A DNA stretch of 64,000 nucleotides, from positions 50,925 to 114,924 of the forward strand of contig NZ_JAPDPI010000014.1 in the NCBI RefSeq assembly GCF_026013615.1, in the 5' to 3' direction. Position 1 is the stretch's first letter; each line of letters opens with the position of its first letter. The translations under genes and the position numbers were made by a program. Origin of the DNA: Plebeiibacterium marinum (lineage in GTDB: Bacteria; Bacteroidota; Bacteroidia; Bacteroidales; Marinilabiliaceae). This document shows, piece after piece, positions 54,128-63,000 of this stretch. The notes under the pieces are model-generated. The model ran no database searches, was not told the DNA's origin, and was given only the letters and a program-made list of their open reading frames with translations.

Positions 54128-56629
54128 ATGGGAACGATAAAAATGTTTAGGGGAACAACCCCACCGTTATTGAAAAAAGGCGAATGGGCTTCGGATGGCC
54201 AGTACGCTTATTTGGGTATGGAACACGAACAATACAAGGTGTTTCAGGGCGTGTTTGACATGAGTAAAGACCAGCAGATAACGGGTTTTGAATACGATGT
54301 TGAACGCAAAGCGATTATTATTCCTTCGGGAACTCCTTTCTCAAAGCTTCAAAGGCTGTTTGATTCCCTGCCTAAAGCATTGAAATACCATACCAATAAA
54401 AGTGCAAGTATCAGCATCATGTTCGAGGATGGTACTTACATCAACGATTTGGGAACGTTCCTGGTCCTTCGTGATTTCTCTTACCAAATCAACATCTGCT
54501 CATTGAGCAATAAGGTGGATGGTGTTGTTGGAACATACGTTAAGCCTGTAATTTTCCAAAGTGATAAGGCTATTGAGATTTACAATAGTGCTATCAATTT
54601 TGCAGATATACGGTTTGAATATACTGATGCCGGAAGTGGTGCAATTGCCTTTCTGAACAGTACCACCAACATTGATGATTGTTGTTTCGAGGCAAAGGTC
54701 AATCAGTCGTGTGTATTTGACAGAGGCTACAACAAAATTGTTTTTTCTGATACCTACTTCAAGATGAACAGGGATATTCAGGACACGATACTTGACAGGG
54801 CTTCGGTCGGTTCATTCATCAATATTGCACGTTCAAAATCCGCTCCGGAATACAGACCAAAAACCATTGTTCAGCAAATAAGCGGTGGTCTGATTATCGC
54901 CGGGAATGTTGAAGACTTACTCATTTCAGAAAAAAGCCCTGTGTACATGCCCAATGGTGGTATCGAGGTACACGGTGGTTTTGTAACCGACCCTGATGGA
55001 AATATCAATATTGCGATTCCAACAAAGCTTTCGCAATTGGAAAACGATATGAACCTGACTTCCAATTTTGAAGAACTGCAAAACAAACCAACAACCATTA
55101 GTGCAGAACAGGCAACGGCAATTGAGAACAACAACAAAAAGAGCAGCTATCCACAAGCTGATGCTGAAAAGCTTGCAGGGATTGAAGAAGGTGCTACTGC
55201 CGGGGCAGATTGGAATACAAATATTCAAAATAAGCCAACTACCATATCAGTAGAACAGGCAGCAGCTATCGAGGCAAATACGCAAAAGCGTTCCTATTCA
55301 GAAGCCGATGAAAACAAGTTAGCAGGAATTGAAGAAAACGCCACCGTTGGAGCTGATTGGGACATGAATGTGCAGAACAAACCTGTAACCATCTCCCCAC
55401 AACAAGCAGCCGATATTGAAGCCAATAATGCTAAACGCAGTTATCCCCAAGCTGATGAAGATAAACTTTCAGGCATAGAGGAAAATGCGACAGCCGGAGC
55501 TGATTGGGAAACAAATATCGCCAACAAACCGACTACAATTTCAGAGGAACAAGCGACCGCAATTGAAGCGAATACAGCCAAACGTTCTTACCCCGAAGCT
55601 GATGAAACCAAATTGGCAGGGATTGAAGAAGGTGCTACTGTTGGAGGTGATTGGGAAACTAACATTCAGAATAAACCTGTTACCATATCGGCAGAACAGG
55701 CAGCAGCTATTGAGGCAAATACCGAAAAGCGAAGCTACCCACAAGCCGATGAAGATAAGCTTTCAGGCATTGAAGAAAACGCAACTTCCGGGGCTGATTG
55801 GAATACCAATATTCAGAATAAGCCTACTACTATTTCAGAGGAACAGTCAACCGCAATTGAAGCAAACACGGCAAAACGTTCATACCCCGAAGCGGATGAA
55901 ACAAAGCTTGGAGGAATTGAAGAAGGTGCGACTGTTGGAGCAGACTGGGAAACCAACATTCAGAATAAACCTGTTACCATATCGGCAGAACAGGCAGCAG
56001 CCATTGAAACCAATGCCCAAAAACGCAGCTACCCACAAGCTGACCAGGACAAACTTTCGGGTATTGAAGAAAGCGCCACAGCTGGGGCGGATTGGAATAC
56101 GAATATCGCCAATAAGCCTACCACAATAACAGAGGAACAAGCTATCGCTATCGAAGCGAATACAGCAAAACGCACTTATCCCGAAGCGGATGAAACCAAA
56201 CTTGGAGGAATCGAAGAAGGGGCTACCGTTGGAGCTGATTGGAATACCAATATTCAGAACAAACCAACAACCATTTCGGCAGAACAAGCAGCAGCCATTG
56301 AAGCCAATAATGCTAAACGTTCATACCCCGAAGCCGATGAAACTAAACTTGGCGGTGTAGAAGAAAATGCCACCGTTGGGGCTGACTGGGATGTCAACTT
56401 GCAGAATATTCCTGACTTCCTGAAAAAGTTCATACAGGTGTATGCTGATTCCGGCATTTTCTCAGGTGAAGATTGGGAAGCAAAGCTGGCTGAGATACTG
56501 AACTTCCAAATCAACTTCATGAAAAACTTCGTGGATGCTGATGTGGATAGCCTTTCGGTAGATGTTGCAGGAAACAATCTGAAGCTCACTTTCAAAGACG
56601 AAACAGACAAAACCATTACACTACAATAA
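54128..56629 (+). CDS. Fibre-like receptor-binding protein with nine 49-residue repeats
   Basis: 833 residues. Residues 1-320 form a non-repeated beta region (NFADIRFEYTDAGSGAIAFL and similar, parallel-helix-like). Residues 321-761 are nine tandem repeats of 49 residues with core KLAGIEEGATVGADW, well known from phage tail fibres. The C-terminal about 70 residues are unique. It is likely an elongated homotrimeric host-recognition fibre or spike. The first part would attach to the particle. No chaperone gene is obvious next to it. Confidence 0.72.
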   Translation: MGTIKMFRGTTPPLLKKGEWASDGQYAYLGMEHEQYKVFQGVFDMSKDQQITGFEYDVERKAIIIPSGTPFSKLQRLFDSLPKALKYHTNKSASISIMFEDGTYINDLGTFLVLRDFSYQINICSLSNKVDGVVGTYVKPVIFQSDKAIEIYNSAINFADIRFEYTDAGSGAIAFLNSTTNIDDCCFEAKVNQSCVFDRGYNKIVFSDTYFKMNRDIQDTILDRASVGSFINIARSKSAPEYRPKTIVQQISGGLIIAGNVEDLLISEKSPVYMPNGGIEVHGGFVTDPDGNINIAIPTKLSQLENDMNLTSNFEELQNKPTTISAEQATAIENNNKKSSYPQADAEKLAGIEEGATAGADWNTNIQNKPTTISVEQAAAIEANTQKRSYSEADENKLAGIEENATVGADWDMNVQNKPVTISPQQAADIEANNAKRSYPQADEDKLSGIEENATAGADWETNIANKPTTISEEQATAIEANTAKRSYPEADETKLAGIEEGATVGGDWETNIQNKPVTISAEQAAAIEANTEKRSYPQADEDKLSGIEENATSGADWNTNIQNKPTTISEEQSTAIEANTAKRSYPEADETKLGGIEEGATVGADWETNIQNKPVTISAEQAAAIETNAQKRSYPQADQDKLSGIEESATAGADWNTNIANKPTTITEEQAIAIEANTAKRTYPEADETKLGGIEEGATVGADWNTNIQNKPTTISAEQAAAIEANNAKRSYPEADETKLGGVEENATVGADWDVNLQNIPDFLKKFIQVYADSGIFSGEDWEAKLAEILNFQINFMKNFVDADVDSLSVDVAGNNLKLTFKDETDKTITLQ
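55088..56410 (+). repeat. Nine tandem 147-bp coding repeats in the fibre gene
   Basis: Nine units of exactly 147 bp with no indel, encoding P-(T/V)-TIS-x-EQ ... KL(A/S/G)GIEE ... ADW ... NK. Codons differ widely between units although the protein is conserved. Units 3, 5 and 7 (PVTIS, DKLSGIEE) alternate with units 4, 6 and 8 (PTTI, TKLxGIEEGATVG), so the higher-order repeat is 98 residues. Confidence 0.95.
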
Positions 56630-56631
56630 TT

Positions 56632-57132
56632 ATGAAAGCATTAGTAATAGCAAGCCTTTTCTCGGCATTTATAGCATTGGTAGTTTACCTTACCTCAATC
56701 ATAGCGGTTCATGGCATCCGCAAATCAATTTCCGATAGCAATTACTTCTTACGCAAACCCTACAAGCTTGTATTTGAGATAGTGATGTGGGTTTGTGGAC
56801 TGGCCATCATCATAACAGGTCTTTTTATTAAAGAATCTGCCGATTGGTGGGTTATCGGAGGTGGTATCGGAATCTTTTTAGTCGGTGTATTTTCCGACTT
56901 TAAGCGAAACCTGTTTATCCGGATTGCTCACTATGTATCGGCAATTGGTGGTTTTGCACTCCTTGGATTAAGCTATTATTTCAGCTTTGGTAATATCGAA
57001 TACACCATCATCATCGCTATTTCGGCTTTAATTGCAACAGGCTTTGCTGATAAGCGAATTTGGTGTTTAGAGCTGACAATGGCAGCAGAGATATTCGTAG
57101 GTCTTTTCTATTTGGCGCACACAATCATGTAG
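56632..57132 (+). CDS. Multi-pass membrane protein
   Basis: 166 residues with about five membrane segments (LVIASLFSAFIALVVYLTSI, IVMWVCGLAIIITGLFI, VIGGGIGIFLVGVFSDF, YTIIIAISALIATGF, EIFVGLFYLAHTIM). It starts 2 bp after the fibre gene. Holin-like or virion-membrane role is possible but unproven; the number of segments is high for a classical holin. Not recognised as a named family. Confidence 0.55.
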   Translation: MKALVIASLFSAFIALVVYLTSIIAVHGIRKSISDSNYFLRKPYKLVFEIVMWVCGLAIIITGLFIKESADWWVIGGGIGIFLVGVFSDFKRNLFIRIAHYVSAIGGFALLGLSYYFSFGNIEYTIIIAISALIATGFADKRIWCLELTMAAEIFVGLFYLAHTIM

Positions 57133-57145
57133 TTCTGGTTTGTTC

Positions 57146-58579
57146 ATGGATAAAAAGGGCTACATATCAAGGATTCGTGAGGATTTAAAAGGCGGACGTA
57201 AGCACTCTAAAACCACTATTGAAAGCATTGCCAAAAGCTTCGGTATTGCCAATAAAAACTTGGTGAAAGAATTTACCGAACTGGCAATAATCCTTAATGC
57301 AAGAGAGATAGCACACGACAGTTCGCTGACCACTTACGAAAAGTACCTTGATATTGTAGCCCTGTATCAATCACAGGTTAACCTATCCATGCGCACAAGC
57401 ATGAGTGTGTTGATGCAGCAATATTCCACTCCGGCACCCATTTCGTTCCTGGCATCGAGTTATATCTTAAAATCAGGCAGCTTATCAGGCTACAAGGCTT
57501 TTAAGAATATCGTAAAGGGAAGCACTAAAGGTAAAATTGTCGGCAATGCTCATCTTACCAATGATAAAAACGATTTTCCAAGGTATTTAGAGCCATCGGC
57601 AGGGAACGGACTTTTAACCATTGCTTTGCCTTATCACTATACCCATGTTAACGAGCTGGATGATGTAAGGCTTGCCAACCTGAAAGAACAACCTTTTGCA
57701 AAGGTCAGCTCTTGGGATGCTTTAAAACCTCCGGTAGCTTATGACAGAACCTTTGACGGCATAGTTACGAATCCACCTTTCGGTTCACTATCTCAACCTG
57801 AACTTTTCGGAAAATTCAAAATCAAGCGGTTGGAACATGCAATGGCATTAAATGCTTTGCGTTGCATGAAGGATAATGGAAAAGCTGCCATTATCATTGG
57901 CGGTCATACCACTTGGGATGAACATGGTCGTGTAACCGCAGGAACTAACCGTATTTTCCTGAATTACCTCTACCACTTTTACAACGTTGAAGATATTATC
58001 CCGATTAACGGTAAAAAGCTTTACTCCAGACAAGGAACTTCAATCAATACAAGGTTGATTCTGATTGATGGAGCAAAAGCAATTCCCGATGGAGCATCTC
58101 CGCTTAAAAATAAATTGCACAGCACCGTTGTCAATACACATGAAGAACTTTGGGATAGGGTTGGTTTAGGCAATGGCAAAAAACCAAAGCAACAAACCAA
58201 AGATGCGAAGGTCATTAAACTTCGTGCTAAAGCCATCCTGATAAAGCAGAAACAACTTTCGTCAATTAATACCCAAAAGAGTTTTGAAATAATCCATAAT
58301 GAAATTGTGGACTATTTAAAGAATATTAAAGGAGCTTATCAAATAGAAGATGTGTTTGAGAATCCCAATAAATACGGTGATGTTGTTTCTCATTTCTCAG
58401 CAAGATACGACCAGAAAGACAGGTGGAATTATAGAAAAGCTCAATTTGTTATTACCTGGAATCAGTTAAGACTTTTCATCCCTGATTTTGGTTATAGAAT
58501 TCTTTCTAAACCTGAAATAGATAGCATTATACCATTCTTGAAAGAAGGCTTTCCACTACTATTTAATTCCCCTGCCTAA
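57146..58579 (+). CDS. N6-adenine-type DNA methyltransferase with internal tag and extra C-domain
   Basis: 477 residues from ATG 57146; the frame also has a TTG at 57140. SAM motif I (RYLEPSAGNGLLTIALPYHY) and catalytic motif IV (FDGIVTNPPFGSL) match DarB/phage-type N6-adenine methyltransferases. A basic 14-residue tag lies at residues 358-371 (KLRAKAILIKQKQL), after which a separate helical domain of about 106 residues follows (SSINTQKSFEIIHNEIVDYL to LLFNSPA), apparently added behind an ancestral end. It is the first gene of the modification module. Confidence 0.82.
   Translation: MDKKGYISRIREDLKGGRKHSKTTIESIAKSFGIANKNLVKEFTELAIILNAREIAHDSSLTTYEKYLDIVALYQSQVNLSMRTSMSVLMQQYSTPAPISFLASSYILKSGSLSGYKAFKNIVKGSTKGKIVGNAHLTNDKNDFPRYLEPSAGNGLLTIALPYHYTHVNELDDVRLANLKEQPFAKVSSWDALKPPVAYDRTFDGIVTNPPFGSLSQPELFGKFKIKRLEHAMALNALRCMKDNGKAAIIIGGHTTWDEHGRVTAGTNRIFLNYLYHFYNVEDIIPINGKKLYSRQGTSINTRLILIDGAKAIPDGASPLKNKLHSTVVNTHEELWDRVGLGNGKKPKQQTKDAKVIKLRAKAILIKQKQLSSINTQKSFEIIHNEIVDYLKNIKGAYQIEDVFENPNKYGDVVSHFSARYDQKDRWNYRKAQFVITWNQLRLFIPDFGYRILSKPEIDSIIPFLKEGFPLLFNSPA
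58217..58258 (+). other. Shared basic tag, copy 1 (middle of the N6-type methyltransferase)
   Basis: Encodes KLRAKAILIKQKQL. The same tag with small changes is present in three adjacent proteins, at N- or C-terminal positions. Confidence 0.85.
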
Positions 58580-58580
58580 T

Positions 58581-59330
58581 ATGAAACGTAGTGTAAGCTC
58601 CATATTAAAACTTAAAGCAAAAGCCATAGTCATTAGGCAAAAGCAGTTATTCTTGGGAGGTATTCCTACGAGTGAACAGCTACGCATTTTGGTAGCTTGT
58701 GAAGAAAGCCAGACAGTTACAATGGCACTTCGCAGTCAGGGGCATGAAGCTTATAGCTGTGATATTCTTCCAACCACAGGTAAACATCCCGAATGGCACA
58801 TCCAGGATGATGTGTTGAACCAATTAGATAAAGGTTGGGATATGATGATTGCTTTTCCACCATGCACCTACTTGACAGTTTCAGGCAATGCCTGGATGCA
58901 CGACCCGGAACGTCAAAAGGAACGCAGGAAGGCATTGGCTATTATCCGCAAACTGATGAAAGCTCCGATTGATAAAATTGCCATTGAAAACCCTATTGGT
59001 GTTATCAGTACCGCCATCCGCAAGCCTGACCAAATCATTCAGCCATACTTCTTTGGTGACAACGCAAAGAAATCAACTTGCTTGTGGTTAAAGAACTTAC
59101 CGCTGTTAGAACCAACCGATATGCTTGATGAAGACCAATTGGAATACAAGCATTGGTACGACAAGAAGAAAAAACGTTGGAGACGGCAACCGCTTTGGTA
59201 CTACAAAGCAAGGGATTTAAGCGATGAAGAAAGACGCAGGGTTCGCAGTAAAACCTTTCAGGGGATTGCCGATGCTATGGCTGACCAATGGACGGCAAAA
59301 CAGCAAGTAAATAATAGAAAAACTGCCTAG
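58581..59330 (+). CDS. C5-cytosine-type DNA methyltransferase with N-terminal tag
   Basis: 249 residues. After the tag at residues 10-23 (KLKAKAIVIRQKQL), the methyltransferase core shows VACEESQTVTMALRSQGHEA, catalytic PPC (AFPPCTYLTVSGNAWM) and IENPIGVIS in place of the usual ENV, with FGDNAKKSTCLWL later. This is a short phage-type C5 methyltransferase; the target-recognition domain is reduced. It would modify the element's own DNA or confuse host restriction. Gap to the previous gene is one base. Confidence 0.8.
   Translation: MKRSVSSILKLKAKAIVIRQKQLFLGGIPTSEQLRILVACEESQTVTMALRSQGHEAYSCDILPTTGKHPEWHIQDDVLNQLDKGWDMMIAFPPCTYLTVSGNAWMHDPERQKERRKALAIIRKLMKAPIDKIAIENPIGVISTAIRKPDQIIQPYFFGDNAKKSTCLWLKNLPLLEPTDMLDEDQLEYKHWYDKKKKRWRRQPLWYYKARDLSDEERRRVRSKTFQGIADAMADQWTAKQQVNNRKTA
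58608..58649 (+). other. Shared basic tag, copy 2 (N-terminus of the C5-type methyltransferase)
   Basis: Encodes KLKAKAIVIRQKQL at residues 10-23. Confidence 0.85.
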
Positions 59331-59332
59331 CC

Positions 59333-60022
59333 ATGAAGATACTGAACTTATATAGTGGCTTGGGAGGAAACCGCAAATTGTGGAAAGGTGTTAGCGTGAC
59401 TGCCGTTGAGAATAACGAGCAGATTGCAGCCGTTTACAAAAAGCATTTTCCAAATGATAAGATTGTGATTGGTGATGCACATGATTACCTGGTCCGCAAT
59501 TTTCGTGACTATGATTTTATTTGGAGCAGTCCACCGTGTCAGAGCCACAGCAAGATGATGAGAGCCACACGGCACACCATTAACAAATATCCTGACTTAA
59601 AACTATATGAAGAAATCCTTTTACTCAAATACTTCTTCAAGGGCAATTGGGTAGTTGAAAATGTAGCCCCTTATTACGAGCCACTCATAGAACCAACCGC
59701 TAAAATTGGAAGGCATTTGTTTTGGAGCAATTACCATATCGAGGCAATTGATATTCCCGGAATCAAAGGCATTTTCTCTGCTACTCCGCAGGAACTTAAA
59801 AAGCAGTTAGGCTTCAATTACAAGGGTAATATTTACTACAAAGGGAATCACGATGGAGGGCAAGTTTTGCGCAATTGTGTTCACCCGAAACTTGGACTGC
59901 ATGTACTCAATCAGGTTAGTCAAGGCAAAGCAAAAAGGAAGGCTTTCATTCAGCAGAATCAAATAAAGGCAAGGGCAATTGAATTAAAACAGAAGCAGTA
60001 TGAAACAAACAATAGCATTTAG
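59333..60022 (+). CDS. Second C5-cytosine-type DNA methyltransferase with C-terminal tag
   Basis: 229 residues. Motif I LNLYSGLGGN, catalytic motif IV SSPPCQSHS and motif VI VVENVAPY are all present and canonical. The C-terminus ends with the tag at residues 210-223 (QIKARAIELKQKQY). A short variant lacking a large recognition domain. It overlaps the next gene by 23 bp and follows the previous one by 2 bp, so the three are co-translated. Confidence 0.85.
   Translation: MKILNLYSGLGGNRKLWKGVSVTAVENNEQIAAVYKKHFPNDKIVIGDAHDYLVRNFRDYDFIWSSPPCQSHSKMMRATRHTINKYPDLKLYEEILLLKYFFKGNWVVENVAPYYEPLIEPTAKIGRHLFWSNYHIEAIDIPGIKGIFSATPQELKKQLGFNYKGNIYYKGNHDGGQVLRNCVHPKLGLHVLNQVSQGKAKRKAFIQQNQIKARAIELKQKQYETNNSI
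59960..60001 (+). other. Shared basic tag, copy 3 (C-terminus of the second C5-type methyltransferase)
   Basis: Encodes QIKARAIELKQKQY at residues 210-223 of 229; more diverged but aligned along its whole length. Confidence 0.75.
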
Positions 60023-63000
60023 CAAAAGCAGCATTACCATAAAATTTGGTAGCGTTCCACCAAAACATATATCGGCAAGGCTTATTGAGTTGGGTTTTAA
60101 AACCACCAACAACAAAAGCTTTGTTCGCACCAAAAAGCTGGCTCAGAACGAGCATGAGTATTTACAAGGAATGTTCGGTCATAAAGGGCTGGGCATGGCA
60201 TATATCCCAACAGCCGAAAAAGGTTTTATCCTGGATACAACCGTTCCCGATTCTATGGGACATGAAATGCACATCGCTATCCGAAAGGTTAAGAAAAGTA
60301 TCGGGATGCCTTTGTTTGACTATGCCTGTGAGAAACTCGATTACAGTAATGACGAGCTTGTAAAGTCGCTTTCATGTGAACAGATTGATGCCGTTTCTTT
60401 GGCAATTTACAATATCGAGAAGCGTGGCCAAGGAATAATTGTTGGCGACCAAACAGGAATCGGCAAAGGAAGAACCGCAGCAGCTTTAATCCGCTATGGT
60501 GTTAAAAGTGGATTGCAACCTGTGTTCCTTTCGGAAAAGCCCAACCTGTTTACCGACCTGTATCGGGATTTATCCGATATTGGAAGTTCTGCCCTGGTTC
60601 CGTTTATCGTGAATACCAAAGAAAGCAAAACCAATGTTAAGGACAAAAGCGGAGAAGTCATTTATACAGCTCCCGAAAAACCTACACAAGAGCGAATTAT
60701 CAAGGGTAAGAAAGTACCCAACAATTACAACTTTGTTTGTGCCACTTATTCGCAGTTCAATCAGCCGAAAAAGCCAGCCAAACAAGAGTTTTTAAATGCT
60801 GCAAGTAGCGGGAATATCATCATAATGGACGAAGCTCATAACGCTTCGGGAAGCTCAAATACAGGTGAGTTTATGCAAGATGTATTAAGGCAAACCAAAG
60901 GCGTTTGTTTCCTTTCAGCCACCTTTGCAAAGCGACCTGATAACATGCCGATTTATGCTCAGAAAACTTCGATGAGCGATGCCAATATGAGCAAAGAGGA
61001 TTTGGTTGAAGCCATCACCAAAGGCGGTGTTGCATTACAGGAAGTATTAGCAGCCCAATTGGTTTCAGAAGGTCAGATGATTAGGCGTGAACGTTCTTTT
61101 GAAGGTGTGGAAGTCAACTACATCGAGCTTAAAGAAAAAGCCAAAGAGCAAGCCGAAACTGCCGACAAGATTACCTCAATCATCCGTGATATTATCGGAT
61201 TCCAGGAGAAGTACATCAATAAACAAGTTGATGAGCTTGATAAGATTGCAGCAGCCGAAAGTAAAGAGGTTGAAACACGCAAAGGAACTGAGAAAGCCGG
61301 GGTTGATAATATTCCTTACTTCTCCAAAGTCTTCAACGTAATCAATCAATTGCTCTTTAGCCTGAACGCTGCCGATGTTGCCGACCATGCTATTAACAGG
61401 TTAAAAGAAGGTAAGAAACCTATCATTGCTTTTGCCTCCACAATGGGAAGCTTTTTAGAAGGAATGGCAAAACCCGATGATGTGATAAACGGTGATTTCT
61501 CAACCGTTTTAGAAAAGGGATTGGATTCAGTTCTTCGTTACACAGAAAAGGATATTGACGGAGAATCACAGGGCAAACAGTTTAATATTGCCGATTTATC
61601 GGAAGATGCTCAATTGGCTTACTACGATATTATCAGACGAATTGAACAGGCTTCAACAGGCATTACTATCAGCCCGCTTGATTTGATAATCCAAAAGATA
61701 AAAGAAGCCGGCTATTCAGTTGGTGAGGTTACAGGTCGAAAGCTTTGTGTACAATACAACTCTACCAAAGCAAAGAATACAACGGCTTTGGTGATGAGCC
61801 GAAAAAAGGAAAATACAGCTGACTTGTTTCGTCAGTTTAATGATAATGAAATTGATTGCTTGCTGATTAACCAAAGTGGTTCAACAGGAGCTTCGGCACA
61901 TGCCATTGTAACCGATAAGGTGCCAGCAGAAAAGGTGAAGCAGCGTGTAATGGTGATACTCCAACCTGAGTTGAACATCAATACCGAAATACAAAAGCGT
62001 GGACGTATTAACCGTACAGGGCAGATAATGAAACCGATTTACGATTACATTATCTCATCCATCCCTGCACAAAAGCGGTTTATGATGATGCTTAAAAAGA
62101 AGCTGAAATCATTGGATGCCAATACCACCTCCAACCAAAAAAGCAGTAAATCACAATTGGAATCCGATGACTTTCTGAATAAGTACGGTGACAAAGTGGT
62201 TCGCCAATACATGTTGGAGAATGAAGAGCTAAACAAAGCCCTGGATAACCCGCTCAAATTTGAGGGCAAAGAGAGTGATGAGACACCATCCGAAGGTGAT
62301 GCTTCAAAAGTAACAGGGCGTGTGGCTGTTCTATCTGTAAAGGAACAAGAGAAATTCTATCAGGAAGTCATTGAGCGATATAACGATTACATCGAATACC
62401 TCAAGCAAGCCGATGAGTACGACTTAGAGGTTGAAGTCCTGAACCTAAAAGCGGAATCCCTTGAAAAGCGTGTGGTGATTGCCGGGAAAGGTGGACGTTC
62501 TGTTTTTGGTAACGATACTTTTTTGGAAAAATGCGAATGCAACGTACTTAAAAAGCCCTATGGCAAGGCTGAACTTGAAAAGTTGATTCAAAAACAACTA
62601 AACGGTAAACATCCCGATAGCGTTTCTGAAGAAATAGTATCATCCCATGAAAAGTGGGTATTAACTAAATTAAATTCAGATTTAAAAGATTTAGAAACCA
62701 AATACTTAGAACTGCAAGCGGGGATTATCTCCGAAAAGGGGTATCAGAAAATCCCCGTTTTCGATAAAGCTGCCCAACAGGATTACATCGCTGAACGAAC
62801 CGAAGAAATTGAAGAAGGGAAACAAGCAGAGATTACCAAGACCAAAACACAAAGCGAGAACCGCAAACGCTACCTGAACAACTTTTTTAAGTTCTTCAAA
62901 GTCGGTCATGGTTATTTCTATCCGGCAGTAAGTTTTGAAACTGATAGCAGCGATAATTCATACTGCGTATTTCTTGGTTTCGACATTAATCCTAAACGCA

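Noticed and set aside
55485..56129. Second plus-strand frame of 214 codons inside the fibre gene
   Set aside because: An out-of-frame by-product of the 147-bp repeats; Gln/Arg/Leu-rich nonsense.
55088..56410. CRISPR-like regular repeats
   Set aside because: The 147-bp units are coding, have no unique spacers and encode a known fibre-type peptide repeat; no cas genes are near.
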